DNA from: Streptomyces polyasparticus
Lineage (GTDB): Bacteria; Actinomycetota; Actinomycetes; Streptomycetales; Streptomycetaceae
Direction of reading: 5' to 3'
NCBI RefSeq assembly: GCF_014493765.1
Contig: NZ_JACTVJ010000010.1
Coordinates: 248,001-312,000 of the forward strand
Length of the DNA stretch: 64,000 bases
Part shown: piece after piece, positions 1 to 8,474 of the stretch
Numbering within the stretch: position 1 is the first letter of the stretch
Layout of the letters: every line of letters begins with the position of its first letter
Notes under the pieces: generated by a model
Databases searched by the model: none
What the model saw: only the letters and a program-made list of their open reading frames with translations
What the model was told of the DNA's origin: nothing
Program-made: the position numbers and the translations under genes

Positions 1-20
1 GGACCGCACGGAGGCCTCGG

Positions 21-1196
21 TCACAACACACCTCTGTGCGCCAGGCTGCGCATGAGATGGCGCAGGCCGTACTCCCACGGGGGTGCCGTCTCGCTGGTGG
101 TGACCGTGTTGACGAGGGCGCCCAGGCGGGGGCTGGAGATGCGGACCACGTCGCCCTCGTGGTGGGTGAAGCCTTCGCCTGGTGCGTCGCGGTCCTTGGT
201 CGGTGCGAACAGGGTTCCCGTGAACAGGACGAAGCCGTCGGGGTGTTGGTGGTGGGCGCCATGTACGGACGACACGAGGTCGAGGACGTCGCGGCTGATC
301 CGGCGCATCGAGCTGCTGCCGTGCAGGACGTAGCCGTCCGTGCCCCGCACCTCCAGGTCGATCTCCATCCCCCGTACGTCGTCCAGGCAGAACCCGTTGC
401 CACCGCCTTCATCGTCGAACAGGCGCAGGAAAGGGCCGAGGGCGCAGGACGCGTTGTTGTCCTTGGCGCGGGGGAGCAGGAGGGCGCTGCGGCCCTCGAT
501 GTCGCGGAGGTTGACGTCGTTGCCGAGCAGTGCGCCGCGCACGCGGCCCCGGGAGTCCACCGCGAGGACGGCCTCCGGCTCCGGGTTGTTCCATACGGAC
601 GAGGCGAGCACGCCGATGTGGGCGCCGGTGCCCACCGCCGAGAGGACGGGGGCCTTGGTGAACACCTCCGGGTCGGGGCCGATGCCCACCTCCAGGTACT
701 GCGACCAGAGGCCCTCGGTCTGAAGGATGGCCTTGGCCTTCTCGGCCTCCGGCGATCCGGGCCGTACCGCGGTCACCGGTCCCACGGAGGCGGCGAGCCG
801 CTCCCGGGTGCGGGCGGCCAGGGACGGGTCGCCGCCGGTCCGCTCCTCGATGACGCGTTCCATCAGACTCTCCGCGAAGGTCACGCCGGCCGCCTTGATG
901 ACCTGGAGGTCGACGGGTGCGAGGAGATGCGGTACGTCCCGCCGACCGGCGGCCGTGGCCGCGAGCAGCTCGTCGAGCGGCCGGCTGCGGCCGCCCTCGG
1001 CTTCGCGGACGATGCGGCAGGCGTCCTCGCGCTCCAGGAGGTCGGAAACGGTGGGGGCGTGTGCGGTGAGGTCCACGGCGTGGCCGTCGCGGACGGCGGC
1101 CACGCACGGTCCGTCCCATTCGGGTTCGTGAACGCGGGCGATGAGCAAGGCGCTCGAGGCATCGACCGGCAATACGGATTCGGGCGTGAGGGGCAT
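21..1196 (-). CDS. FAH-family 2-keto-3-deoxy sugar-acid dehydratase (XylX-like)
   Basis: A 391-residue cytosolic protein with the fumarylacetoacetate-hydrolase fold in its C-terminal half. The acidic metal-binding motif NNPEPE is at residues 203-208 and GNDVN at 225-229. Length and the N-terminal MERVIEERTGGDP segment (about 112-124) resemble bacterial 2-keto-3-deoxy-pentonate dehydratases of the XylX type, which form alpha-ketoglutarate semialdehyde; the exact substrate is inferred. The start at 1196 was chosen because homology begins there, although the frame stays open upstream. It follows the IlvD/Edd dehydratase by 32 bases, so the two probably catalyse consecutive steps. The alternative is another FAH-family hydrolase or decarboxylase. 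Confidence 0.85.
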   Translation of the reverse strand: MPLTPESVLPVDASSALLIARVHEPEWDGPCVAAVRDGHAVDLTAHAPTVSDLLEREDACRIVREAEGGRSRPLDELLAATAAGRRDVPHLLAPVDLQVIKAAGVTFAESLMERVIEERTGGDPSLAARTRERLAASVGPVTAVRPGSPEAEKAKAILQTEGLWSQYLEVGIGPDPEVFTKAPVLSAVGTGAHIGVLASSVWNNPEPEAVLAVDSRGRVRGALLGNDVNLRDIEGRSALLLPRAKDNNASCALGPFLRLFDDEGGGNGFCLDDVRGMEIDLEVRGTDGYVLHGSSSMRRISRDVLDLVSSVHGAHHQHPDGFVLFTGTLFAPTKDRDAPGEGFTHHEGDVVRISSPRLGALVNTVTTSETAPPWEYGLRHLMRSLAHRGVL

Positions 1197-1228
1197 ACGG
1201 CGCTCCAAGAACGGCTCCACGGGCGGGG

Positions 1229-2953
1229 TCAGTGTGAGTCGCGGGGCACCGCGTGTCCGCGGCAGCCGCGCAGGAAGTCGAAGTCGGCGCCGCGGTCGGC
1301 TCCTTCCACGTGCTGGGTGTACAACCAGGCGTATCCGCTGGTGTGCCGGGGGGCGGGCGGCTCCCATGCGGCACGCCGCCGCTCCAGCTCGGCGTCGTCC
1401 ACCTGCAGGTTCAGGGACCGCCCGGGTACGTCGAGGGTGATGGTGTCCCCGTCGCGTACGAGGGCCAGGGGGCCGCCGACCGCCGCTTCGGGGGCGACGT
1501 GGAGCACGACCGTGCCGTAACCGGTGCCGCTCATCCGGCCGTCGCAGACCCGCACCATGTCGGTGACGCCGGCCTTCAACAGCTTGGTGGGCAGAGGCAC
1601 GTTGGAGACCTCGGGCATGCCGGGGTAGCCCTTGGGGCCCGCGCCGCGGATGACGAGGACGGTGTTCTCGTCGACGTCGAGGTCCGGGTCGTCGCACACC
1701 GCGTGGTACGCCTCGGGGGAGTCGAAGACGCGGGCGGTGCCGGTGTGGGTGAGCAGGTGCGGTGAGGCGGCGGACTGCTTGATGACCGCGCCGTCGGGGC
1801 AGAGGTTGCCGTGCAGGACGGCGGTGCCCGAACCGGCGGCCTGGAACGGTGCGTCGACCGGGGTGATCACCTCGTCGCCGATGCGTTCGGCGTCCGCCAC
1901 GTTCTCGGCGAGCGTGCGCCCGGTCACGGTGAGTGCTTCCGCGTGCAGCAGCTTGGCGCGCACCAGCTCCTGGTGGACGGCGGGCAGGCCGCCCGCGTAA
2001 CAGAAGTCCTCCATCAGGTACTTGCCGGACGGCATCAGGTTCAGGAGCGTCGGTACGTCGCGCGCGAGCCGGTCGAAGTCCTCGGCGTCCAGGTGTACGC
2101 CGACCCGGCCGGCGAGCGCCGTGAGATGGATGATCGCGTTGGTGGAGCCGCCGATCGCGGCGTTGGTGCGGATAGCGTTCTCGAACGCCTCACGGGTCAG
2201 GATCCGGGAAGGCCGCAGTTCCTCCTCGACCATCTCGACGATACGGCGGCCCGCCGCCTGCCCCGTCTCGTAGCGGCGCATGTCGACGGCGGGCCAGGTG
2301 GCCGAGCCGGGCAGCTGCATGCCGAGGGTCTCCGCCATGCAGGCCATGGTGGAGGCGGTGCCCATCGTCATGCAGTGGCCGTTGGAGCGGGCCATGCAGC
2401 CCTCGGCGAAGAAACACTCCTCCTCGGTCATCCGGCCGGCCTTGACCTCGGCCTCCATCTGCCACACCGCCGTGCCCGAACCGACGTCGCGCCCCTGGAA
2501 CTTGCCGTTGAGCATCGGGCCACCGGTGACCATCACCGCCGGCAGATCGACGCTTGCGGCGCCCATCAGCATGGCCGGGGTCGTCTTGTCGCAGCCGGAG
2601 AGCAGCACCACGCCGTCGAGCGGGTTGGCGCGGATCAGCTCCTCGACCTCCATCGCCATGAGGTTGCGGTACAGCATCGCGGTCGGCCGCATCAGCGTCT
2701 CGCCGGTGGCCATCGTGGGGAATTCGAGGGGGAAGCCCCCGGCCTGCCATACGCCGCGCTTAACAGCCTCGGCCACGCGGGTCAAATGAGCGTTGCAGGG
2801 AGCGAGTTCGGAGGCGGAGACGGCGATGCCGATCACCGGGCGGCCGTCGAAGACCTCGGGTCCGAAGCCCTGGTTGCGCATCCATGAGCGGTACAGCATC
2901 CCGCCCCGGCCCGCCGCGCCGAACCATGCCTGACTGCGTCGTCCCTCGGACAT
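1229..2953 (-). CDS. IlvD/Edd-family sugar-acid dehydratase (pentonate type)
   Basis: A 574-residue iron-sulfur dehydratase. Candidate cluster ligands are Cys53 (PCNAH), Cys121 (GCDKT) and Cys194 (NGHCMTMG). The spacings of 68 and 73 match those remembered for the [2Fe-2S] L-arabinonate dehydratase (59/127/200). That and the neighbouring FAH enzyme favour an aldonate dehydratase over branched-chain amino-acid IlvD. The start at 2953 has AAGGAAG eight bases upstream. It is the middle gene of the operon transporter, dehydratase, FAH enzyme, opposite a GntR regulator. The sugar acid used (xylonate, arabinonate or other) cannot be read from sequence. Confidence 0.88.
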   Translation of the reverse strand: MSEGRRSQAWFGAAGRGGMLYRSWMRNQGFGPEVFDGRPVIGIAVSASELAPCNAHLTRVAEAVKRGVWQAGGFPLEFPTMATGETLMRPTAMLYRNLMAMEVEELIRANPLDGVVLLSGCDKTTPAMLMGAASVDLPAVMVTGGPMLNGKFQGRDVGSGTAVWQMEAEVKAGRMTEEECFFAEGCMARSNGHCMTMGTASTMACMAETLGMQLPGSATWPAVDMRRYETGQAAGRRIVEMVEEELRPSRILTREAFENAIRTNAAIGGSTNAIIHLTALAGRVGVHLDAEDFDRLARDVPTLLNLMPSGKYLMEDFCYAGGLPAVHQELVRAKLLHAEALTVTGRTLAENVADAERIGDEVITPVDAPFQAAGSGTAVLHGNLCPDGAVIKQSAASPHLLTHTGTARVFDSPEAYHAVCDDPDLDVDENTVLVIRGAGPKGYPGMPEVSNVPLPTKLLKAGVTDMVRVCDGRMSGTGYGTVVLHVAPEAAVGGPLALVRDGDTITLDVPGRSLNLQVDDAELERRRAAWEPPAPRHTSGYAWLYTQHVEGADRGADFDFLRGCRGHAVPRDSH

Positions 2954-2985
2954 GCGGATCACTTCCTTACGTTGGGGGGAGCGGG

Positions 2986-4431
2986 TCAGCCGAAGAGGTT
3001 GTCGAGCTGCTGGCGCACGGTCAGGACGGACAGCACGCCGAAGAGCAGCACCGCCCACACCAGGGCGGCCACGCGATAGCCGCGTACCTTCAGCGGCCTG
3101 GGCAGCGCGGTGCGGTTCATGACCAGGAGCAGGATCGCGTAGACGAACATCATGAGTCCGGACACGCAGGCGGAGATCACGAGCAGCACGAGCGGCTGGT
3201 CGAGCCCGAGAAGCAGCACCACGGCGCCGACGGCCACCAGGCCCCACACCAGGCGGGCGTAGATCCGGGACTCGCTGATCGAAGTACTGCGCAGATACGT
3301 CGACTTGAGCACGTCGGCGGCCATCCGGCTCGTATAGTCGACGATTCCGGTGGCGGCGCTGAACAGCGAGAAGGCGCCGATCAGCCAGAAGAAGACACCG
3401 AACCAGTTGCCGACCCGCTCCTGCAGGACGAGCCCTTCCTGCTCGACGAAGGCCACGCTGTTGTCGAGGCCCTCGGTCCCATGGAGCGTGGAGTGCGCCA
3501 GCATCGACGAGAGAACGATGGTCACGATGGTGACCAGGGCGAAGGTGATGGCCTGCTCGGCGTTGGCGAACCGCCACCAGCGGCGCCAGCGCGACAGGTT
3601 GGTCTCGTTCAGCTCGAAGACATAGCCGACGGCCGGGCCCGCGGCCTCCTCCTTGCCGGTGACGGGGCTGACCAGGCGCGGCACGTAGTGCCCCATGCCG
3701 AAGCCCTTGTCTCGGATCCAGTTGCTCTGCACCAGGTTCTGGCCGCCGCCGGCACCCGCGTACGCGAGGGCGCCCATCAGGACGGCGACGCCGAGCTCGG
3801 AGGGGAACTTCGCGTCGGTGACCGCCGTCGGCAGGGCGTCCACGGTCGTGGCGGTGACCGCGAGCGCGAGGGCGAGGACGAAGAAGCCGCCGATCAGGAC
3901 GAGCTTGGCGCCCAGCATCTTCTCCAGGGCGGTGTAGACCACGGGGGCGAGCGTGAGGATCAGGCCGATGACGACGAGCAGGCCGATGCCGATGTAGGCC
4001 GGCTTGCCGCCGAAGACGTAACTGAGCATGGTCGCCGAGCTGATGGCCCAGCCCGGCCACAGGTTCGCCGCATACGTGAGGGCCACCATGACCAGGCCCC
4101 AGTGCCGCCAGTAGCGGTTGAAGCCGGTCACGGCCGTCTCGCCGGTGGCGAGGGTGTACCGCTCGATCTCCATGTTGAGGAACCACTGGGTGAGCACACC
4201 CACCGCGGCGCCCCACAGGAAGACAAGGCCCGCCTGCGAGGCGATGTAGGGCCAGAGGATGAACTCCCCGGAGGACAGGCCGACTCCGGCCGCCACGATG
4301 CCGGGGCCGATGATCTTCCAGGTCTTGGCGGGCGGGGCGGGCATCTCGCGCACGTCGGGTGCGGGGAGAATCCCGGTACGCAGGGGGAACGGAGCGGGCG
4401 GCGGAGCGGAGGTGCGTTCGGCGTCGGTCAT
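2986..4431 (-). CDS. Nramp-related transporter, probably for an organic acid
   Basis: A 481-residue polytopic membrane protein of the Nramp fold with about 11 hydrophobic segments. True metal-transporting Nramps carry DPGN in helix 1 and MPH in helix 6. Here helix 1 reads GPGIVAAGVGLSSGEF (42-57) and the helix 6 region reads AYAGAGGGQNLVQSN (223-237), so both metal motifs are missing. First gene of the sugar-acid operon, 32 bases before the dehydratase. From context it may import the sugar acid (inference). The start at 4431 has GGAGA nine bases upstream; an upstream in-frame extension lacks homology. Automatic annotation as a manganese transporter would probably be wrong. Confidence 0.8.
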   Translation of the reverse strand: MTDAERTSAPPPAPFPLRTGILPAPDVREMPAPPAKTWKIIGPGIVAAGVGLSSGEFILWPYIASQAGLVFLWGAAVGVLTQWFLNMEIERYTLATGETAVTGFNRYWRHWGLVMVALTYAANLWPGWAISSATMLSYVFGGKPAYIGIGLLVVIGLILTLAPVVYTALEKMLGAKLVLIGGFFVLALALAVTATTVDALPTAVTDAKFPSELGVAVLMGALAYAGAGGGQNLVQSNWIRDKGFGMGHYVPRLVSPVTGKEEAAGPAVGYVFELNETNLSRWRRWWRFANAEQAITFALVTIVTIVLSSMLAHSTLHGTEGLDNSVAFVEQEGLVLQERVGNWFGVFFWLIGAFSLFSAATGIVDYTSRMAADVLKSTYLRSTSISESRIYARLVWGLVAVGAVVLLLGLDQPLVLLVISACVSGLMMFVYAILLLVMNRTALPRPLKVRGYRVAALVWAVLLFGVLSVLTVRQQLDNLFG

Positions 4432-4481
4432 CTTGGACGTCTCCAGGGGGCGTTGGGGACGGTGCGGGTACGATGCCGGGC

Positions 4482-4496
4482 AATCATTGAATGATT
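4482..4496. promoter_or_regulatory. Palindromic operator between the sugar-acid operon and gntR
   Basis: A perfect inverted repeat, AATCATT-G-AATGATT, stands out as an A/T-rich island in very GC-rich DNA. It is 50 bases upstream of the transporter start and 60 bases upstream of the divergent GntR start. The position suits autoregulation and repression of the operon by the adjacent FadR-type regulator. Binding is inferred from symmetry and location only. Confidence 0.6.
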
Positions 4497-4556
4497 CGAT
4501 GAAACCGTCCAGGGGGTGTGCACAAGATCGTGGAACGAATCGGGGAGGGGCCCGGG

Positions 4557-5315
4557 ATGCAGATCGGGACAAAGGCCGTGGCGATGACGGGAAGCCGCAC
4601 CGGCCATCAGCAGATCGTCGAGGTGCTCGGGCGCCGTATCGTCGCGGGTGAGTTCCCGGTGGGCGAGCCGTTGCCCGTCGAGGACCGTCTCGCCGCCGAA
4701 CTCGGCGTCAGCCGCGGGGCGTTGCGCGAGGCGGTGAAGGCGCTCGCGGCCAAGGGGATGCTAGCCACGCGCCCGCGCACCGGCACCCGGGTGCTGCCGC
4801 CCGACGGATGGAACCACCTGGACCGGGACGTCCTTGCCTGGCAGCAGGAGTGCGATCCGCTCCAACTGCTGCGCGAGACAGGCGAGTTGCGCCGGATCGT
4901 CGAGCCGGAGGCCGCGCGCCTCGCGGCCCGGAGCTGCCGTCCTGGTCAACTGGACGCGCTGCGAGGTGCGTTGACGCGGATGGAGGAGGCGGAGGCGCGC
5001 GGCGACCGTGCCGCCTACGTGGAGGCGGACACCGAGTTCCACCGCACGCTCCTGGCCGCCGGCGGAAACCGTCTGCTCGGCTCGCTCGGCCGCGCCATCG
5101 ACGTGGCGCTGCGCCACCATTTCGCGATCAGCACCCAGACCCCCGGCGCCGTCGCCTCCTCGCTGCCCGGACACCGTGCGGTCCTGGACGCGGTGGCGGA
5201 CGGGCGCGGCGATGAGGCGGCGGACGCGGTGACCCGGCTCATCACCGCCGCGGCGCGGGAAGTCGCCGATTCTCCTGCGTTTCCGGCTCCGGCGGACGCA
5301 CGTAAGGCCGAGTGA
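4557..5315 (+). CDS. FadR-type GntR regulator (FCD domain)
   Basis: A 252-residue regulator. The N-terminal winged helix (about 17-80) contains LAAELGVSRGALREAVKAL, typical of GntR recognition helices. The C-terminal all-helical FCD domain (about 95-235) has TEFHRTLL and GHRAVLDAV histidines that usually bind a metal and a carboxylate ligand. The start at 4557 is preferred because GGGGAGGGG lies seven bases upstream; an in-frame GTG at 4518 would add 13 residues. It is divergent from the sugar-acid operon, so its likely effector is a sugar acid or its keto-deoxy product. Confidence 0.9.
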   Translation: MQIGTKAVAMTGSRTGHQQIVEVLGRRIVAGEFPVGEPLPVEDRLAAELGVSRGALREAVKALAAKGMLATRPRTGTRVLPPDGWNHLDRDVLAWQQECDPLQLLRETGELRRIVEPEAARLAARSCRPGQLDALRGALTRMEEAEARGDRAAYVEADTEFHRTLLAAGGNRLLGSLGRAIDVALRHHFAISTQTPGAVASSLPGHRAVLDAVADGRGDEAADAVTRLITAAAREVADSPAFPAPADARKAE

Positions 5316-5320
5316 GCCCG

Positions 5321-5470
5321 CTGCGGCTCAGGCGTGGTCGGCCTGTGGGGATCTGCGGCTCGGGCGCGATCGACCTGCGACTCAGTTCCCTGTCGACCGA
5401 CGGCCACCTGCGGCTCAGTCCCTGTCGACCTACGGCGACCTGCGCCTCAGTCCCTGTCGACCTCCGCCCG
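5321..5470. repeat. Degenerate direct repeats around the sulfotransferase 3' end
   Basis: Five copies of a CTGCGGCTC-like core begin near 5321, 5353, 5375, 5408 and 5440. The last three are near-identical units of 32-33 bases (5373-5405, 5406-5437, 5438-5470) built on ACCTGCG-CTCAGT-CCTGTCGACC. The final unit runs into the sulfotransferase and supplies its stop codon. The array fills the convergent space after gntR. Confidence 0.7.
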
Positions 5471-6634
5471 CAGCACGTTGTACTCCGCGAACGCTGCCTC
5501 GACCTCGTCCCGGTCCAGGCCGTAGCGCGCCAGCTCGTACGAGTGGGGGCGGGCCCCCTTGGGTCGGGCGACGGCCTCGGGGAGCCGGGCGGCTTCCATC
5601 TCCGTCCAGGGCGCGCCGACCGCCGCGAACAGCTTCGGGGCGCCCGAGGCCGGTTCGGAGCCGAGCCAGGAGTACGGGGCGTCCACCAGCTGTCCGTCGG
5701 GGACGGCAGTCCGTGCCGCCAGGCCCCGCGTCATGGCCCGGCTCAGCAGACCGAGCCAGGTGGCGCCGATCCCCGCCAGATCGACCGGGCGCGTGCTGAC
5801 CACCATGCCGTGCTCGACCAGGCTGCAGAACGAGGCCACCACCGTGACCGGGTCGCGGTGGCACCACACGAGCGTGGCATCGGGAAAGACGGTGAGCAGA
5901 GCGTCCAGGTTCTCCAGGTGCATGGGCGACTTGAACACCCAGCGCCGGCGCGGGCGTCCGTACTGCAGGACCTGGTACGTCTGCTTGAGATACCGGTAGT
6001 CGGCGACGAAATCCCGCGCGCAGTGCCACTCCCGGTACGCGGGGATCCCGGCCTGCGACACCGGCATCAGCGCGTGCGGCAGCGCGAACGTGCACTCCTC
6101 CGGGCCCTCCGCCGTCATCGGGTGGATGTCCCGGAAGCGCGGTGTGAAGACGTTGGCGCCCTGGACCATCCGGCGTCCGGCCGTGATCGCCTTGCGCCGC
6201 TGCCGGGGCGTCGACTCCACGTCGGGAGCCATCAGTTCCCACATCATCGGGCTGCGGTGCTCCGGTGGCAGCGCGAGCACCGCATGCGTGACCGTGGTCG
6301 CGGTGCGCGGCAGGCCCACGACGAACACCGGCTTCTCGATCGGCTCCCGCTCGATCTCCGGGTGCTCGGCGATCAGCCGCCGTATACGAGCCCGGTTGGT
6401 GAGATGCCGTCGCACGTGCGCCTGCGCCGCCTGCCAGCCGACCGGGGTGAGCCGGTCGGCCTGCGCCCACCAGCCCAGAAGCGACCGGAACTCGTCCGTG
6501 AACTCCCCGTCGTCGGGGTCCTGTCCGGCCTGCGCGGCGATCCGGTCGAAGACCCGGCCGGGGTCGCGCCGGGAGCCGAACGAGGGGCGCACCGCCAGGT
6601 TGGCGAGCGTGAGAGCGAGCGTGGGCGAGGGCAC
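5447..6634 (-). CDS. PAPS-dependent sulfotransferase family protein
   Basis: A 395-residue cytosolic protein. GLPRTATT (107-114) is the 5'-phosphosulfate loop and LVWCHRDPVTVVASF is the 3'-phosphate-binding region of the bacterial Sulfotransfer_3-like family. The N-terminal 100 residues are helical. These enzymes transfer sulfate from PAPS to a hydroxyl or amine of a small molecule or glycolipid; the acceptor is unknown. The start is GTG at 6634. The stop lies inside a tandem repeat, so the last residues (RAEVDRD) may vary between strains. It stands alone, convergent with gntR. Confidence 0.82.
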   Translation of the reverse strand: MPSPTLALTLANLAVRPSFGSRRDPGRVFDRIAAQAGQDPDDGEFTDEFRSLLGWWAQADRLTPVGWQAAQAHVRRHLTNRARIRRLIAEHPEIEREPIEKPVFVVGLPRTATTVTHAVLALPPEHRSPMMWELMAPDVESTPRQRRKAITAGRRMVQGANVFTPRFRDIHPMTAEGPEECTFALPHALMPVSQAGIPAYREWHCARDFVADYRYLKQTYQVLQYGRPRRRWVFKSPMHLENLDALLTVFPDATLVWCHRDPVTVVASFCSLVEHGMVVSTRPVDLAGIGATWLGLLSRAMTRGLAARTAVPDGQLVDAPYSWLGSEPASGAPKLFAAVGAPWTEMEAARLPEAVARPKGARPHSYELARYGLDRDEVEAAFAEYNVLRAEVDRD

Positions 6635-6702
6635 GCGGTGAACCTATCTGTCCGAACACGCCTGTGAACAGGGCGAGTTGACCGACCGTACGGGAGCGGG
6701 GA

Positions 6703-7638
6703 TCAGCGGCGGGCGAACTGGAGCCCGGTGGGCTGTGCGACGTCCGGTCGCACCGCGAGGGCGGGGACGGTCAGCTGCTCGCCGTAGATGTCGGTGAGCC
6801 GGATCGCGCCACCGCAGCCGTTGCCGTTCTCGGCGAGGAAGTAGTTGTACATGGTGCGCGGGAGCTGTCGCCAGCCGCCCGAGGTCCGGACCTCGAGCCG
6901 GGCGACGGGGTTGCGGTGGCCGATGGCCTGGACGGCGCACCAGTGGCGGCTCGAGCCGGTCTTGTACCGCACCGAGATCTTCTCGGAGGTGCTGGGGCTC
7001 ACCAGGCTCCAAGTGATCGGGATCCGGCCCGCGTTGAGGGCGGCGAGCTTGGCGAACGCCTGCTTGCTGAGGTCGATCTGTCCGGGCGCGCACGGAGAGG
7101 GGCACTCGTTGGTGATCCGTACCGTGACGGTCTTCCCGTTGGCCGCACGGACGAGCACATGGGCGCCGCAGGCCCTGGACGTCTCGTAATCGGTCGTGTT
7201 CATGGCCGCGATCATGAGATCGGGGCTCGGCCCGAACAGGCAGGCGCCGTTGCCGTCCCCGGCCTCGTAGTGGGTGGCGACGCCTTGATACGTGGCGCCG
7301 GGCCGTATCCGTCCCGCCTGCGGGGCGGCGGCGGGCTTGCGGGAGGGCCGCGGAGTGGCGGTGGGCTTCGGCTTGGCCGACGCGCTCGACTTGGAAGCCG
7401 AGGGGCTGGGGGATTTGCTCGGGGAGGGCTTCGTGGTCGCGGTGGCGGTGCTGGGTGACGGGCGATCCGTCGTGGCGTCGGTGGCCGTCGCGACGGACTG
7501 TGCGTCGCTGTCGCCACCGGGCAGCAGCACCATGACCAGGACGGCGGCGACAGCCGCGCAGATCACCGCCGTCGCCGCGCCGAATATGAGCCTGCGCCGC
7601 TGTCTGCGCTGCCGCGCGGCCTGCCTCGGTGTGTTCAT
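6703..7638 (-). CDS. Membrane-anchored expansin-like protein
   Basis: A 311-residue protein: an Arg-rich cytosolic N-terminus, one membrane helix (about 16-40), a Ser/Thr/Lys/Pro linker (about 50-100), then a double-psi beta-barrel followed by a C-terminal expansin-like domain. NECPSPCAPGQIDLS is the characteristic barrel segment carrying the conserved Asp. Bacterial expansins loosen polysaccharide networks without hydrolysis; this one would act at the outer face or in the cell wall. The start at 7638 begins with NTPRQAARQRRQRRR and has a weak GGACGG upstream. Monocistronic, divergent from the first lipoprotein. Confidence 0.82.
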   Translation of the reverse strand: MNTPRQAARQRRQRRRLIFGAATAVICAAVAAVLVMVLLPGGDSDAQSVATATDATTDRPSPSTATATTKPSPSKSPSPSASKSSASAKPKPTATPRPSRKPAAAPQAGRIRPGATYQGVATHYEAGDGNGACLFGPSPDLMIAAMNTTDYETSRACGAHVLVRAANGKTVTVRITNECPSPCAPGQIDLSKQAFAKLAALNAGRIPITWSLVSPSTSEKISVRYKTGSSRHWCAVQAIGHRNPVARLEVRTSGGWRQLPRTMYNYFLAENGNGCGGAIRLTDIYGEQLTVPALAVRPDVAQPTGLQFARR

Positions 7639-7776
7639 GTGCCAGTTCCGTCCACGTTGTCGAGCCGAGTCGTGCACAGGTGAGTTGCCGCCGGGGCCGC
7701 AAAGGTTGCCGGGCATTTTTGCAGGGCGCGGACGGGGTCCGCCGGGGAACGCGGGACACGGGCCTCGCCCGCGACG

Positions 7777-7885
7777 GCGGCGCCCGGGTCGCGCAGGGAT
7801 GCGCACGAGACAGCGGCGTACGGGTCGCAGCGGGGACGCGCACGGAAAGGCGGCGCCCGGCTTGCGCGGGCACGCGAACGAAACA
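7777..7885. repeat. Tandem 36-bp repeats upstream of lipoprotein gene
   Basis: Three consecutive units at 7777-7812, 7813-7849 and 7850-7885 share GCGGCGYMCGG and GCGCACGRRA-like blocks, with a partial fourth from 7886. They fill most of the 270-base gap between the expansin-like gene and the lipoprotein gene at 7909. No function is evident; they lie within 25 bases of the lipoprotein start. Confidence 0.65.
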
Positions 7886-7908
7886 GCGGTCACCGGCGTC
7901 CAAGGGGC

Positions 7909-8337
7909 ATGACGTGGAGAATCCGCACAGCCGCCCTGCTGCTGCCCGCCGCGCTGCTTCTCACCGGCTGCGCCACCTCGGCGGCCACGCAGACCCAGGG
8001 GGCCGCCGGATCGGAGACCTTGCTGCCGGCGCGCGAGGCCGATGAGAACAGGAAGCCCGTGAAGCCGCCGGCCAAGGCCGAAATCGGCCAGTGGTACCCG
8101 CATGACTTCACCTCGCACTGCGGGCTGCACAGCACGGAATTCGCAGCCCGCACCTGGCTCCTTCGCACCGTGCGGACCGATCTGCCCTCGCCGGTGGAGA
8201 AGGGCACCTGGTCGGTGGCGAAGGAAGTCTTCGCGGGCTACATGCAGCTGGAGAGCGCCGACCTCGCCGTCTTCGCCTCCGTCGAGCTGCCGCCCATCGA
8301 ACTCGTTCCCGGCGAGACCGATTTCGCCTGCCGCTAG
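7909..8337 (+). CDS. Small lipoprotein, WYPHD/SHCG family, copy 1
   Basis: A 142-residue secreted lipoprotein. The signal peptide ends in the lipobox LLTGC with Cys21 as the lipidated residue. The mature domain contains WYPHDFTSHCGLHST, TWLLRTVRTDLPSPV, GYMQLES and LPPIELVPGETDFAC. It is clearly paralogous to the protein at 12103-12576. Two conserved cysteines (in SHCG and the C-terminal AC) could form a disulfide. Function unknown. The next genes downstream are an M20 peptidase and a YfcC-type transporter, but a 137-base gap makes an operon uncertain. Confidence 0.75.
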   Translation: MTWRIRTAALLLPAALLLTGCATSAATQTQGAAGSETLLPAREADENRKPVKPPAKAEIGQWYPHDFTSHCGLHSTEFAARTWLLRTVRTDLPSPVEKGTWSVAKEVFAGYMQLESADLAVFASVELPPIELVPGETDFACR

Positions 8338-8474
8338 AAGCGGCCCGTCGGGTCGCCCATGGACAGCCCCTGACGCCGTGACACCACACGCCTGCCCCAC
8401 CCGGAATGCGCGCCCGCGCAGGGTCGGGAAATGTGGCGTGGAAGTACGTCCGCGCCACAGTCAGGGGCAGCACC

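Noticed and set aside
409-1374. Second minus-strand frame rich in Arg and Pro over the FAH gene
   Set aside because: Off-frame reading of high-GC coding DNA; composition is typical of shadow frames.
36-1520. Long plus-strand open frame opposite the FAH and dehydratase genes
   Set aside because: It mirrors the codon pattern of the real minus-strand genes, has no motif or ribosome site, and spans the junction between them.
5321-5470. Possible CRISPR array
   Set aside because: Units are contiguous or nearly so, without unique spacers, and no cas genes occur.
7639-7908. ydaO-type or other riboswitch before the envelope genes
   Set aside because: No conserved riboswitch core was recognised; the gap is mostly tandem repeats.
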